From positions 27,050,001 through 27,114,000 of the forward strand of contig OY292276.1 of the NCBI GenBank assembly GCA_958496175.1: a stretch of 64,000 nucleotides of DNA, written 5' to 3'. The notes under the pieces are model-generated. The model saw only the letters and a program-made list of their open reading frames with translations, ran no database searches and had not been told where the DNA came from. Numbering within the stretch: the first letter of the stretch is position 1; every line of letters starts with the position of its first letter. The stretch comes from Sisyra terminalis (Eukaryota > Arthropoda > Insecta > Neuroptera > Sisyridae). The translations under genes were made by a program, and so were the position numbers. Below are positions 49,347-60,725 of the stretch, piece after piece.

Positions 49347-51025
49347 ACAAATATAATAATGATTGAACGAATCATTTTTACTATGTATAAGATTTACATA
49401 TAAGAAACTCGCCAAACCGCTCATTTCACTTAATTTACTTATATGTTCTCAGAATGACTAAAAAAATAAATCCAGGGAAAAATATTAGAGGAAAAACCTA
49501 TTCTGAGATAAATTTCGGTGAAAAACAAATTCCAGGAAATGACCAAGAATGAGATTTTCAAAACAGTTTCTTTGGAAACAAATTTATTAATTTGGGAAGT
49601 AAATTTATTGACTAATTATCAAGTCCTTGGTGTTAACTATTTCAGTACACATTTATTATTTAACTACGAAATCTTTTACACTCAAATTTAGTACATTCTA
49701 TGCTTCCCATTTATATATTATAATGCAAATACGACCATCCCTTTATTTTACAATCCTTTTAATTCCAGAATCAATTATTTGAAAACCCCAAATTATTATT
49801 TTGACTGTAAAATTTATAAGTCCTACGACAAATCATAATATAAAAAATACGATTTATAGGAAAAAAGTTCTGAAAATGATTTTCTCTAGTGTCCTTTTGG
49901 TAAATTATTTTCAATAAATTTAACAGTAGGCAATATTTTAAAGGAAACTTGCTCGACAATATTTTAAAAGGGAAGCATAGTTTCGTGTATCCTCCTTCAC
50001 CTTCATTAACTGATCTCGTTAGAACAACGAAGCAAGCAAAGCTCACCCTTGTGGACTATGAGCGCTTCTAATCGTTTTCATTTATCCCAAAATTTCATTT
50101 ATATGCTATATATGTATATAGGGCTGTATATATGAAATGTTCTGGAATAGAAACCATGTTCCAGCCAACATTCCTACATAGATGTAAGTGCTCAAATGTG
50201 TTCATAAAATGATCCCATTATGTCACTTGTGCGAGGTATAATTTGCTTTTGCTGATTTAAATTCTTATTTATTGTTGTTGAAATAATTACAAATTGTTCT
50301 CATTTGCGTAGATTTTCATAACGATTTTAATCAAGGAAGTATATAAAAAGTGGAAAATACTCTTGAATATTATGATTACAAAAAAAAAGTCTTGAATAAA
50401 GAGGATGTTTAATCGGGATATATCTATATCCTGTTTCAGTGTCAATCTTTAACTAAAGTAAATTAACTAGAAATTTATTTTGTAGTGGAGATAAAATAAA
50501 TTATTTAATTAAATAGATTTAAGGATATTGATATCAAATAGTACATGACAGTAACTTATATTACTGTGTTTTTACCTCCTGATAAAAAAATGATAATATT
50601 CTGAACATATTGATGGATTTTATTTATTTATAAAAAAAGATTATTGCATTGTTGAGTAAAGTAAACTATTCTCCTATGTTTTATTGCAAAAACATTATCA
50701 ATCTTGTTCATTTTGATTACTATCAAAAGTGTCAAACTTAAGAATTTCTAGTGAAGTATAGATTTTAACTGAGAAGCACATAAAATAAATTGAATTTTAC
50801 TAAGAGCAAAAATATGGTTATTCCTTTTTCGAAAATAAAATATCGATTTGTATGGCATGTGATAAAATCCAATTCTATCCCCAATTTATCTATAGATTTA
50901 TCTATTGAATGACAAAAAGAGACATTAGGGCTCAATTCAAGCACGTGTAAATTGGGTGACACGTGTGTGTTATGAATATTAATATCTCACGAATTTATAT
51001 TTGTGTATCTCTTTGCTATTTCCAG
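49347..51025. other. Non-coding stretch upstream of the LDLa exon
   Basis: AT-rich; presumably intron sequence. No supportable exon or repeat. Confidence 0.5.
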
Positions 51026-51069
51026 GTTGCCAACGTCAAATTGTTTTATATTTGAATCGAATGTTTCAG

Positions 51070-51228
51070 ATGAATCAGCGGGAAGTGAAACGGCTGCCGT
51101 TTCGACGATGCCTCTCACGTGTCCGTTTGGAATGTTCCGGTGTCCGGAGGGCAAATGTATTCCTTCCGTATGGGTGTGTAACTACCAGCGGGATTGTGAG
51201 AAAGGCGAAGATGAATTTCAAAGTTGTC
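51070..51228 (+). CDS. Internal exon with one LDL-receptor class A domain (exon n)
   Basis: Encodes a full six-cysteine LDLa domain, [20 protein letters not shown] then [17 protein letters not shown]. These extracellular calcium-binding modules in membrane receptors and matrix proteins bind lipoproteins or other ligands. The acidic end D-C-E-K-G-E-D-E supplies the usual calcium ligands, although the first Asp is replaced by Asn. The domain is preceded by a Ser/Thr/Ala-rich linker ([16 protein letters not shown]). The donor c/gtacgt is good and leaves phase 1. Two acceptors are possible. At 51070 (gtttcag) the exon is 159 nt and symmetric phase 1-1, as usual for LDLa exons. At 51026 the pyrimidine tract is better (ctctttgctatttccag), but the exon is 203 nt and needs a phase-2 predecessor. 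The gene has at least one more LDLa exon downstream. The protein is not identified further. Confidence 0.85.
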
Positions 51229-51789
51229 GTACGTATTCCCTTTTTTCAAATTTATCTTACTTAATTATATATTTGGAAGGAGAAAAAATCTTGAAAATGT
51301 AACTTCAAAGTCACGAACGTAGCACTCTTGTGACCAAACGGGACGTAAATAACGAGGATTAAAGTAGTTAGTACTCGCATCATGAGTCATTACCTACGCC
51401 TTCCACAAGCACTAGATACTTGAAATTTTCATCAGAAAAATCTTTAGTTCAAAAGACGAAACGTTCTAGTTTTATTAATTTTTATTTTCCACTTTCAATT
51501 TTAGTCCACTTAAATTAAATCCATGTAACTAATTTTAATGCTTCAAATTCAATTGATGAATTTCTAAAGTTTCCCCTTGGGATTTGAAACTCTAAAGTTC
51601 CACAAATAATAACTTCTCTTTCTCATTGAACGCAAAATTTCGTCGTTCTAACTTAATTATTGATATCCAACAGATAATTAGTTTGCAAAAGCGTTCCTTG
51701 AACTTTTCAACGAACGAAATATTGATTACAAACTATTTTAACATTAATCTATAATATTTATCTATGATTCTGTATTAATATTATACAAA

Positions 51790-52135
51790 CGAAAAAAATA
51801 TCTGTATACCTTTTCATAACAACTAATTTTGATGAAATTTGACGTGAAGAAAGTTTGGACGTCATATAGATTAGAATCCGTTTTTTTTAAATATATCTTT
51901 TAATGATCAAAAGAGAAGAGGAAATTCCAATATTGTTATAACCGAATTCCTAAAAAAACGAAAAAGTGTATTTACACCCTTTAATAATAACGAAACCAAT
52001 GAACTAATTTTAATGGAATTTAATTCGAAGAAAGTTTGGGAATCACAAAAGATGAAAATAAACTTCATTTTTTTTAAAGTTATCCTCTAATAACCAAAAG
52101 AGAAGAGGAGATTTCATTGTTGTTATAACCGAATT
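51790..52135. repeat. Diverged tandem duplication (unit about 180 bp)
   Basis: Unit 1 (51790-51950) and unit 2 (51958-52135) share, at an offset of about 181 bp, aactaattttgatgaaattt / aactaattttaatggaattt, gaagaaagtttgg, caaaagagaagagga and attgttataaccgaatt. Noncoding. Confidence 0.7.
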
Positions 52136-52597
52136 TATATGGTTAGTAAAATCATAAATGAAAGCAATTTAGCATGTTAAGTAAAATTTTAGAATCTTAA
52201 AATTAAGAATTGTTTGATTTTCTCATTTTCAAACCGACGATTTTATATAATTGTCTACGTTCGCTATCTTAAATTGACATAATAATTATTGTGTATTGGA
52301 TGGTACATTTGAAGTATCAGAATATCAAATTTTTAAATGAATATAATTTAAAACTTGATATATTTTTTCAAAAGCTATTTTTTATTCAAAATATACTCTA
52401 ATTGTTACAATATACTTTACTCAATAAGATTTTCATTGTTAACTTATCGTTAAAAAAACTCGGATAGAATTTTTATACGGTTTAGCCAGTAAAAACTATT
52501 CTAAATGTTTAAAAAAAATGAAATTCAGTTGGCAATTGTTTGATCAATATATAAATTATATCGTGGTCTAATTTATTTAATGCAATAAATTTTCAAT

Positions 52598-52690
52598 TGT
52601 AAACTATAAACATAAATTTAAACAAAATTTAAAAAAATGTGTTTTTGACGTATTGCCCAAATACGTACTTCAATTGCAATATATCAGTTG
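52598..52690. repeat. MITE family M3, half copy
   Basis: gtaaactataaacataaatttaaacaaaat-type sequence followed by gcccaaatacgtacttcaat. Both parts match the left part of 36028-36348. The right terminal repeat is absent. Confidence 0.5.
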
Positions 52691-53140
52691 CCAATATACC
52701 GTACTGCAAAATTGTGAACTTATTCATTATTTTTTTAAAAGTTTTAAAAAATATCTATTTTATGGTCCCCCAATTGGAAATTAGAAAAATTATGTCAAGA
52801 ACTGGAGCATATTTCACATGTCAATCAATCAATTTCAAAATTTTCAAGTTTCCTGTAAAATTTTTCAAGTAAACTCAAAAGATTTCATTTGTATTTTATT
52901 TTATGTATCAATTAAAAAAATATATTTGCATTTCTATAGTTTTTATTATTTCAATGAGACTGTAAATTCATTTACACCACGGATTATAGGTACCAGGAAA
53001 CCGAACGGTATAGTTTTTTTTCACAATATTGGTGTATATGATATCAAATCCAGATCATAGTTTTCTTTTCTGACACTAACAGCGCAAATATTCAGAATAT
53101 ACGTAAGAATTTAAAAAATTATTCTAATCTTACAATCCAT

Positions 53141-53295
53141 GATGGGAAATGTGTCAAGATGTGGTGCCGTCATTAGTGTGTTTACAGTACTACTGTAAAC
53201 CAAACCTGGGTACTTTCTGTAAGTTAACTAATGTATCATAAGTTAGAATTCCAGACACTCTTGTAGTAGCGCCAAATCTTGGCACATTTCTCATC
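53141..53295. mobile_element. MITE family M4 (about 155 bp)
   Basis: The left end is gatgggaaatgtgtcaagat and the right end, reverse-complemented, gatgagaaatgtgccaagat. The terminal repeats are about 28-40 bp, and a short perfect palindrome (gtttacagtactactgtaaac region) lies in the middle. No ORF. Confidence 0.65.
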
Positions 53296-54184
53296 GTACA
53301 GATTGATTGGAATTTATTATTTAATAATTCAAACGGATACCTTGTGAAATGTAGTGCGCTCTACCGGTACTAGACCTCAAATTGATGTTTTCCACAAAAA
53401 GGTGTCAATTTTAAGACTAAATACTCATTAAAACTTTTTCAAAAAATGCGCTTAAATAGTTTTATGGAAGACGCTTAAGTCCCCAAGACATCCTCAAATA
53501 CTCCAAATTATGAGTATTTTGATTATTAACAAAGCTACTAACTAACAAAGCTCGTATTAGAGATTTTTAAATTTATTTTTCATGATGTCAACTAGAAAAT
53601 AGATGTTCTAATAAAGTTCAGATTTTAATTTTTAGAACCAAATAAAGTTTGTAAAATATTATACCAAATACGACTTGGAGCTTCTTTGATATTGTTATGG
53701 CACAATCTTCCGTCGGTCGTAGTCAAGTATCGCTCCAAAGATATTTCTCATTGATCGGTTTGTTAGTCGTACAAAGCACTGAACACTACTGAAGTTATTT
53801 TTCAATTTTCTATGAACATATTTATGCTTTACATATGAGGTAAAGATATCTTCAATATTACAAAATGGAGTTTAAGATGAATTTCTCCGGTTTTTTTCAC
53901 AGCGATAAAAGTGGAAAGAATTTTGGTACCGAATGCTATTTTTCTTTGTAGAATAGTATAATAGTTTTCATAAATATTATTTTCAATAATAATTACTACA
54001 GTTGAATTACGATATTCCGGTATTTCAGTTAAGTATTTTCAAAAATTGTTATTAACATTACAATATGTAGATATTATTTTGTATTTTTTCTTCTTTTTAC
54101 TTCAAATAAAAAGAAGTCGTTACTAGTGTGAACATAGTTCACTAGTTGATTAGTTCCTTCATTTTTTAGCAGAAAATAATTAGT

Positions 54185-54640
54185 ATCTTAGATACTTTTT
54201 ATAAGAAACTGTATATTGCAATTTAAAAAATATCTTAGATACCGAAAAGTAACTTAGATACCATGATACCGAAAGATTAGATACAAGTTTTTCTTTTCTT
54301 TTGTTCTGTAAGATTCAATTTATACCTCATATGAATCTTTTATCGTTTTTAAAGTATTTTGTGTTTACAGGGGATTAGACATACGTACTTTCCTTTTTCC
54401 TAAATCAATAAAGATAAGAAATGTATTACCTTATAATTTTACTTAATACATTATGAAACTTAGTACATATCAAATATACAGTGTAACTAGGAATATCTTT
54501 TTAAGGAACTTAAGATAAGCATTAGGTTCTACTTAATCTTTTGTAAGTGTAACTAGATACCCAAAGTAATTTCGGTAACTTTAAAGAAAGTAACTTATCT
54601 AGTATCTAGTTACTTTCCTTAATTATCTTTAATAGCTCTG
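54185..54640. repeat. Cluster of agatac / gtatct repeats in both orientations
   Basis: Repeated blocks such as atcttagatacc, taacttagatacc, aactagatacc and agtatctagttac form short inverted repeats over 450 bp. It may be a decayed DNA transposon with subterminal repeats; the ends are unclear. Confidence 0.4.
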
Positions 54641-56809
54641 AATGTGAAAAATATTATATGTAAAATGGTTAATTCCTTTTTACATGTATTTTTCTTCATT
54701 TTACATAATATATTTTGTATTTTTAATGCAAGAAGTTCTCTTGCTATTTATTCTAGCGAGTTCATATAAAAAAGAGGTTTTTTTGTAAGAAAAAATTTAT
54801 AATTTTTTCCGAGTACCTACATATAAAATATCCACGCTAATTCCAAAGAAATCTAAACACAAAATTGAATTAAATCGAGAGAAAAAATGTCAAAGCTCTT
54901 CAGTCCGCGTTCTAATTTATTCTAATGTATTAAAATATTCGACTACATTAGGTTCATAAATTTTAAAACCTTGAAAAATATGAGATGAGAATGTTCTTAA
55001 TAAAAAGTTAATATATAAATTATTTCCTCTGTTAAAGAGAAATTAAATCCCGTCGGGAATATTCAGGTTTCATTCACTTCACGTGTGTCATATGACTCGC
55101 ATTAAACTTTAATTATTTTTCCTTCGACTTGAGAATAAAGTTTTATATTTGGAACATCCGCATTTGCGTCCAACGAGCGCCAAAGACATTTTATAGTTTT
55201 CATAGCGATATTTAAATTAAAATTTTCATATATATACATATAGATATAAATTCACATCACGAATGTGATGCAAAAGCTTCATCGTTGAATGGTGAAAAGT
55301 AGGGAAAAATAAACTATAAAAAAATCATAAGTGAATATCTTCCACGGAAAATATTTTCCTATTCGTAAAAAGGTATTGTTTTGAAGAGTATTTTAAAATT
55401 TTTTGTATTTAAATAAAATTTAAGGTTTATAGTAGATACATGAAATAAATTTTAATAAAAGTCCTTTATGAGTATTATTCATTGGAAACAATATAAATTC
55501 TTTGAGTATGAAGCATTTGAGAAGTGGAAGATTGAAAACTGGTGAATTATAAAGGAGAGCGAATACCTTTTTAAAGCCTCTTGGACTACGTCATTTGTTT
55601 AGTTAAATAGGCAGACTTACGCTGTAGGATATGAAATGAAAACCACTTATATCTTCAAATTCTTTGACTCGCTAAATTTAAAGTTGAAGAGCTCAGAAGC
55701 TTATGCTATAACTCCAATATACATGTAAAATCGTTAGAGTTCAAGTATTCATATTTCTTATTACATTTCGAAAAGAGATAAATATTTTTTTTTCTCTGAA
55801 TTTGTTGATTCTATCTACAGAAGCTTTTGATCTTGTTAAAATCGTAACGAAAGCAAGTATCACATATTTTTCTTAAGAACTGTGAGCTGATTCTTTATAC
55901 GTTGGTATACTTATCCATTATTAGTTCGGAAATAAAGTGTAAGAGTTGCGAAGCCGAACTGGGAGTCGATGTTTGGTTGAATAGACTGTTGTAACTCTTC
56001 GGTCATGATGTACGGTCATGAAAACCGCGAAAAGGCGGTACAGCATGAATTTCCACTTCGGATTTGAAATTTCTATTTCTCAGAACACTGTCATTTCAAA
56101 AGCGCAACGAATCTCACCCACCCATTCATTCCTTGCCGTATAGAGTACTTTATAAAGACGACCTTTTTACGGTGCTAGTGTATTCGATTATTCCATCCGT
56201 GACGAGCAACAAAAATTCAACATCATATAATTTATGAGAACCGTAACATAAGGAGAATGAAAATTTTCAACAACAATAAATATAAAGAAATAGAATAGTC
56301 TTTTGAAGTTGGCACAATTTTGATTTATTGGAAAACTGCTAATCGATAGATACGTTCCAAAACCACTTACTAAATAAAGAGTAGTTGAAAACCTTTTTCC
56401 TTGTGACATAACTTTCGTTACCTAAAATTATTAAAAAAAAAAATGGACTTTTCTAACATAAACAATTGTACAAAAATAGGAATAAATATATAATATTTGT
56501 TAATATTGTTCAATTTCCCTTTAAAATGTTCCAAAAATTAATTGCATACATTCCAACAGATTTAGTGCCTACCAGGTACTATAACAGGTAATGCATTTCT
56601 TTTCATCTGACAATTAGACTTATAAGTACAAAACCACAGCAGACCAATTCTAAATAGGTTAGTGAATGCAAGCATATAATCGCTTAAATAGCATATATGT
56701 GGTAAAGCTGTAACAAATGGTAGGTATTCGTTAATTGGTGGTTGTACTTTGTCTGATCCGAAATAACTAACCATTATTTAGTCAGTCATATGTTTTGTAT
56801 GCTTTGAAT

Positions 56810-57067
56810 AAGAGTCGCTTAAAATCAAAGTGGAGTAAGTCATATTATTGCGATTCAAAAATGTAATAGCTTTTATCCAAATAGGTATTGAAAAATTTCA
56901 CATATGAGGTGTTTTGGTCAGCCATCTACCAGTATAATAATGAAGCTTTGACTTACTTCACTTTTCCAATGAACAGTTAATTACCCAAAGAATCGTTTCA
57001 GCTAATAAAAGCGGAAAATTCAAATTCAAAATTATGACTTTTACCACTTTAGCTTTAAGCGGCTCAT
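56810..57067. mobile_element. MITE family M1, copy 2 (about 258 bp)
   Basis: Left gagtcgcttaaaatcaaagt, right (reverse-complemented) gagccgcttaaagctaaagt. The interior is similar to copy 1 at 11615-11867 in the same orientation (aggtgttttggtc, cgtttcagctaataaaagcg). Confidence 0.8.
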
Positions 57068-57174
57068 GTATAAATATAAGTCAATGCATATGTGTAGAAA
57101 GATGACAAATGTACGATTGCGTGCGAAACTGAATATAAGAAAAATCATGCCCATGCGTGGGTTCCATGATGTTT

Positions 57175-58012
57175 GCTCTTCCGATAAAATATCCGCAGAC
57201 TAAATATCCCAAAAAAAATCTCCGGACAAAATATCCTTATGATAAAATATCCCGGCAACGGAATATTTGGTAAGACTATGGTTCTTCCAGCGCTACAATT
57301 TGAAAACGGGTTCTTATAGATCTCGATAAAGAAAAACAAAAAGAAGGCATTATTTCTTTTGAAATCTTGCCTAGTATACCAGATATGGATACTTAAAAAC
57401 TATAGAATAACAATTTTTTCCCTTTTTTAGACGGATTTCTATGAGTTTCTTAAAAAAAAAAAAAACAATTATTTACAACCGTGGCTTCACCTATTTTTTT
57501 TGTACTAAAAAATCTATTCACAAGGGGTTCAGAGGCGAACCCTGCTAAAAGTCCTCCTTAACAACATCAATATCTGACAACGTTGCATTTTCTTCTTTGT
57601 TTTTACTTTAATTCGCGAATCGGACCATAATTAAATAAACAATTTAATATTTTTGTTTGATATTGGGAGTTTTCACCCTCCAGGCCCAACCAGGGCTTCA
57701 TCCGTGGAGCCCTTGTGTATAATTTTTTATTATAATATTTTTTCAAATTAAAATAGAAAAGTAGTGAAAGGAATAATAATTTATAGTGAAGGGAACGATT
57801 GCATTTGGTTTTTTTCCAAGATAATAGTTGTGAAAATAAGAAATAGTGAAAAGATTCATTACATTTGGGTGCTTTTTTCAGGAAAAGATAAGGGTAGAAT
57901 AAATTAAATTAATTATCAATTAAATTAATAATTAAAGGATCAATTGTCGAGAATATTTTGTGCGAGAATGTTTTGTCTAGGGATATTTTTGCGAGAATAT
58001 TTTGTCGGGAGG
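57175..58012. mobile_element. Possible transposon with repeated (g)ataaaatatcc subterminal motifs
   Basis: The left 80 bp repeats gataaaatatccgcag, ctaaatatccc, ggacaaaatatcc and gataaaatatcccgg. The right 80 bp repeats the complement, gagaatattttgtg, ggatatttttgcgagaatat and tttgtcggga. The arrays face each other about 700 bp apart, as in the termini of some DNA transposons. The interior has a GC-rich palindromic patch (gggcttcatccgtggagccc, 57692-57711). No transposase ORF is left. Confidence 0.5.
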
Positions 58013-59706
58013 ATCAATACGCCTAATTCTAATGTACCTGACACCCATTTTGCATAAGTTAAACCCGATATATATGGTATTTTTATTTCTAAATTACACG
58101 ATATTTTCTCTATACTGTACCAAATCATAATTGAAATAGTGATGGTCTTTATAGGTTCCTAGAGTTAACTGAAAAATAACGCTGGTAGTATAACTATGAA
58201 TAAGAAAATAGTTATAAGCATTTTTGCATTTTTCGTTATAAATGTCGTAAAAGAATATTACAAACGATATTGATTCAACGTAAAACAAATTTATAGTTCA
58301 AATAAATAAATTAAAAAACGGCTATAGAACTCATAATTGGAGGAAAATATTTTACAGTGACGTAAGTTTTTGATATTTATAAATCGATGAATAATATATA
58401 ATACGTATTTATATTTCAAAGTCTTTCTTCAAGTTTCAGTAAAAAATAAGACTTTCCATTTACCAATATATACGGTATGTTATATTTCTAAATCGCTTGA
58501 GTACATTCACTCATAGAATGCTGAGCTTTGAGAAATCTCTGTCAGCAAAATTGGTACACAATATAATCTACATAAGATTCATTTGGAAGTATATGTTAAC
58601 AATATTATATACAAAGGATATACAAATTATAAGAGTACAGATAATTGTAATATTTAATTTATTATGAAATTAATTCATTGTTTTTGCGAGTGAGTTAAAA
58701 TAAAATAATGTAACCAATATTCCATTTAACTTTTATTTTATTCCTGATATAATTAACTTGATTATTATGATTATGAAGCTATAGATAAAACCCATTTTAT
58801 AAATTAAAATGTGAAATTATTGAAAAATTTTAATTAAAAAATACAGTCTGAATAATTTTTAATTTTTAAATAGTAAATATTCAATAGTAGGAAAGCTGTA
58901 ATGGATTATGGTGGAGGCGCCGGGTAATGAAACAAAGCCAAACGACAGAATAATAAACACGACGATAGTTTTTGCGAGTTAACGATAAGAGCTGGCTTTC
59001 GGAATGGTTGATAAACGGTTGATTGTCGGAAGTGATATTTTTCACGAAATATTTCATATTTTTTTAATATGTAAAGTTATGAATATTGTTTTGGCAATGC
59101 GAACTGAGGGCGAATGTGTGTTTGTGATGTATATGAATGGGATTGTGGTGCATTGCGCATTCAATATGTCACGTCCATGTTGTGGTGGAAATAGAAAAAA
59201 ACGTGAAAAATAATTCCTTGCAATTTATTATTTTTGGAAATGTCTAATTTTTGCAATTCATATTTTCGGTTTTTAAATTCAAATGACTATGTACTCGAAC
59301 TAGATGTTTCTCTCTACTTTCTCTGAGTGTTCTTTTGTTTAAATTGGTTGAATATCGTGAAATTAGAAAATCATTTCAATTTCTTTTACTATAATAAAAA
59401 TATTGTCCACTCCCCAAAAACATGCCTTAAGAAGCATTCATCTCATCCACTTTTCCTTCAATATATTTTGAACTTGTCTTTGACTATAAACCAAAATATT
59501 TTTGATATTTGTTATAAATATCAACTATCCATAAAATCAAACTTACTTCAAAGAATCCACTGAAATTAGAATATGTTTGGGAAAATATGATTTTCTCTTA
59601 TGCGATAATAATCGCAATCCATCAAATGATAGTGAACTAGCATCAAAGTAAGGTATCCAATGGCTATTTATTACCACTTAAAAATGTTTGTTAAGATTTT
59701 CTAAGC
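58013..59706. other. Intron sequence, no gene seen
   Basis: AT-rich. A GC-richer, G-skewed patch at 58900-59210 carries a 69-codon ORF (59004-59210) that matches nothing I recognise. Confidence 0.45.
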
Positions 59707-59902
59707 TAGTGCTTCTCAAACTTTTTCGTACCATGTTTCCTAAATCAGAAAAAAAATCGACGGCTCCCATCCCCAAAAACTTTAGACTTTATTGACCAAC
59801 AGTACTTTACTTACGCATCATTAATTAGAAATATTTTGCAGCTCCCTAGCTAGAGCTCCAGGGCCACCTAGGGGGCCGCGTTCCCGATTTTGAGAAGCAC
59901 TG
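59707..59902. mobile_element. hAT-like MITE (196 bp) with 8-bp target duplication
   Basis: The ends are tagtgcttctcaaa and, reverse-complemented, cagtgcttctcaaa (13 of 14 identical). The flanks are ttctaagc (59699-59706) and ttctaagt (59903-59910), an 8-bp duplication with one change. End sequence and duplication length both indicate the hAT superfamily. No ORF. Confidence 0.8.
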
Positions 59903-59918
59903 TTCTAAGTGAGTTTAA

Positions 59919-60008
59919 CGTTGATAAAAATACGTTAGCCGAGAAATATTCACATTTTTAACTTAGCGATTATTAGTTTCAAAAGGGTCACGTTTACCGC
60001 TCGCTATT
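59919..60008 (-). mobile_element. tRNA-derived SINE, copy S6 (very degenerate)
   Basis: Read as on the + strand, tgataaaaatacgttagccg followed by agaaatattcacat corresponds to the ttattaaaaaaccgtaaatc / aagaaatattgaaaac part of copy S3. gggtcacgtttaccgctcgc corresponds to the A-box side (ggccactttaaccactcggc in S2). Confidence 0.4.
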
Positions 60009-60496
60009 CCAGCAGTTTATTAAAAGTTTAAGTATATTTGTGACAATATGTATATTACATTGTAATCACATCTGCTAGGAGTAGTTTTTTGGATTAGAAC
60101 CTCTAACTTATCTCAGTGTTGTAGCTATACATTAGTTAAATACCATTTAATTAGTTTGCCATTTATTTCACATCAATCATTTTTGGTTTTATTTCCCAAT
60201 TGGATTATCTTGGTGAGTACCTTTATCATTCGTGTTATCTGCTTTTCATAATTTGTTATTTTCATTGAAAATATGAGGAAATAGGTATCTTTTTCAGTTT
60301 AGTTAGAATGAAATTTTAAGAAAACTATATTACATCTCTTTTAATCGATACTTTGCAGTTTCTTCGATGTTAGTTCATGGAACCAACAAATAATATTTGA
60401 TTTTGAATCTTATACTCCTAAGTTAATTTTAGGAAGGCCAAAAAACAGTGGTTCATGAAAATTGGGTTAAATAACAGGACCAAAACAAAGAAGTGA

Positions 60497-60725
60497 GACT
60501 TATATAGAAATTCAATTCTATGTTAAAAATGTGGACGAAGTTTAGGTTACTCTATCGGTAAATCTTAAAGCTTTTGTTAGCCGATCGATTGCTAGTTGTC
60601 GCTGTACAAAGTTACATTTGGCCAATGCTAAATTTGTACAGCGACAACTAGTGGTCGGCTAACCGAAGCTCTGAGATTTATCGATCAAACTTCGTCCATT
60701 TCAATTGAACTTCTACATAGCTTTC
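60497..60725. mobile_element. Foldback MITE (about 230 bp)
   Basis: The inner arms match almost perfectly: ctagttgtcgctgtacaaa against tttgtacagcgacaactag. Pairing continues outwards through gttagccga / tcggctaac, aaatct, ggacgaag / cttcgtcc and attgaa-ttcta-ata blocks, about 80-100 bp per arm, with a loop of about 21 bp. No ORF. Confidence 0.75.
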
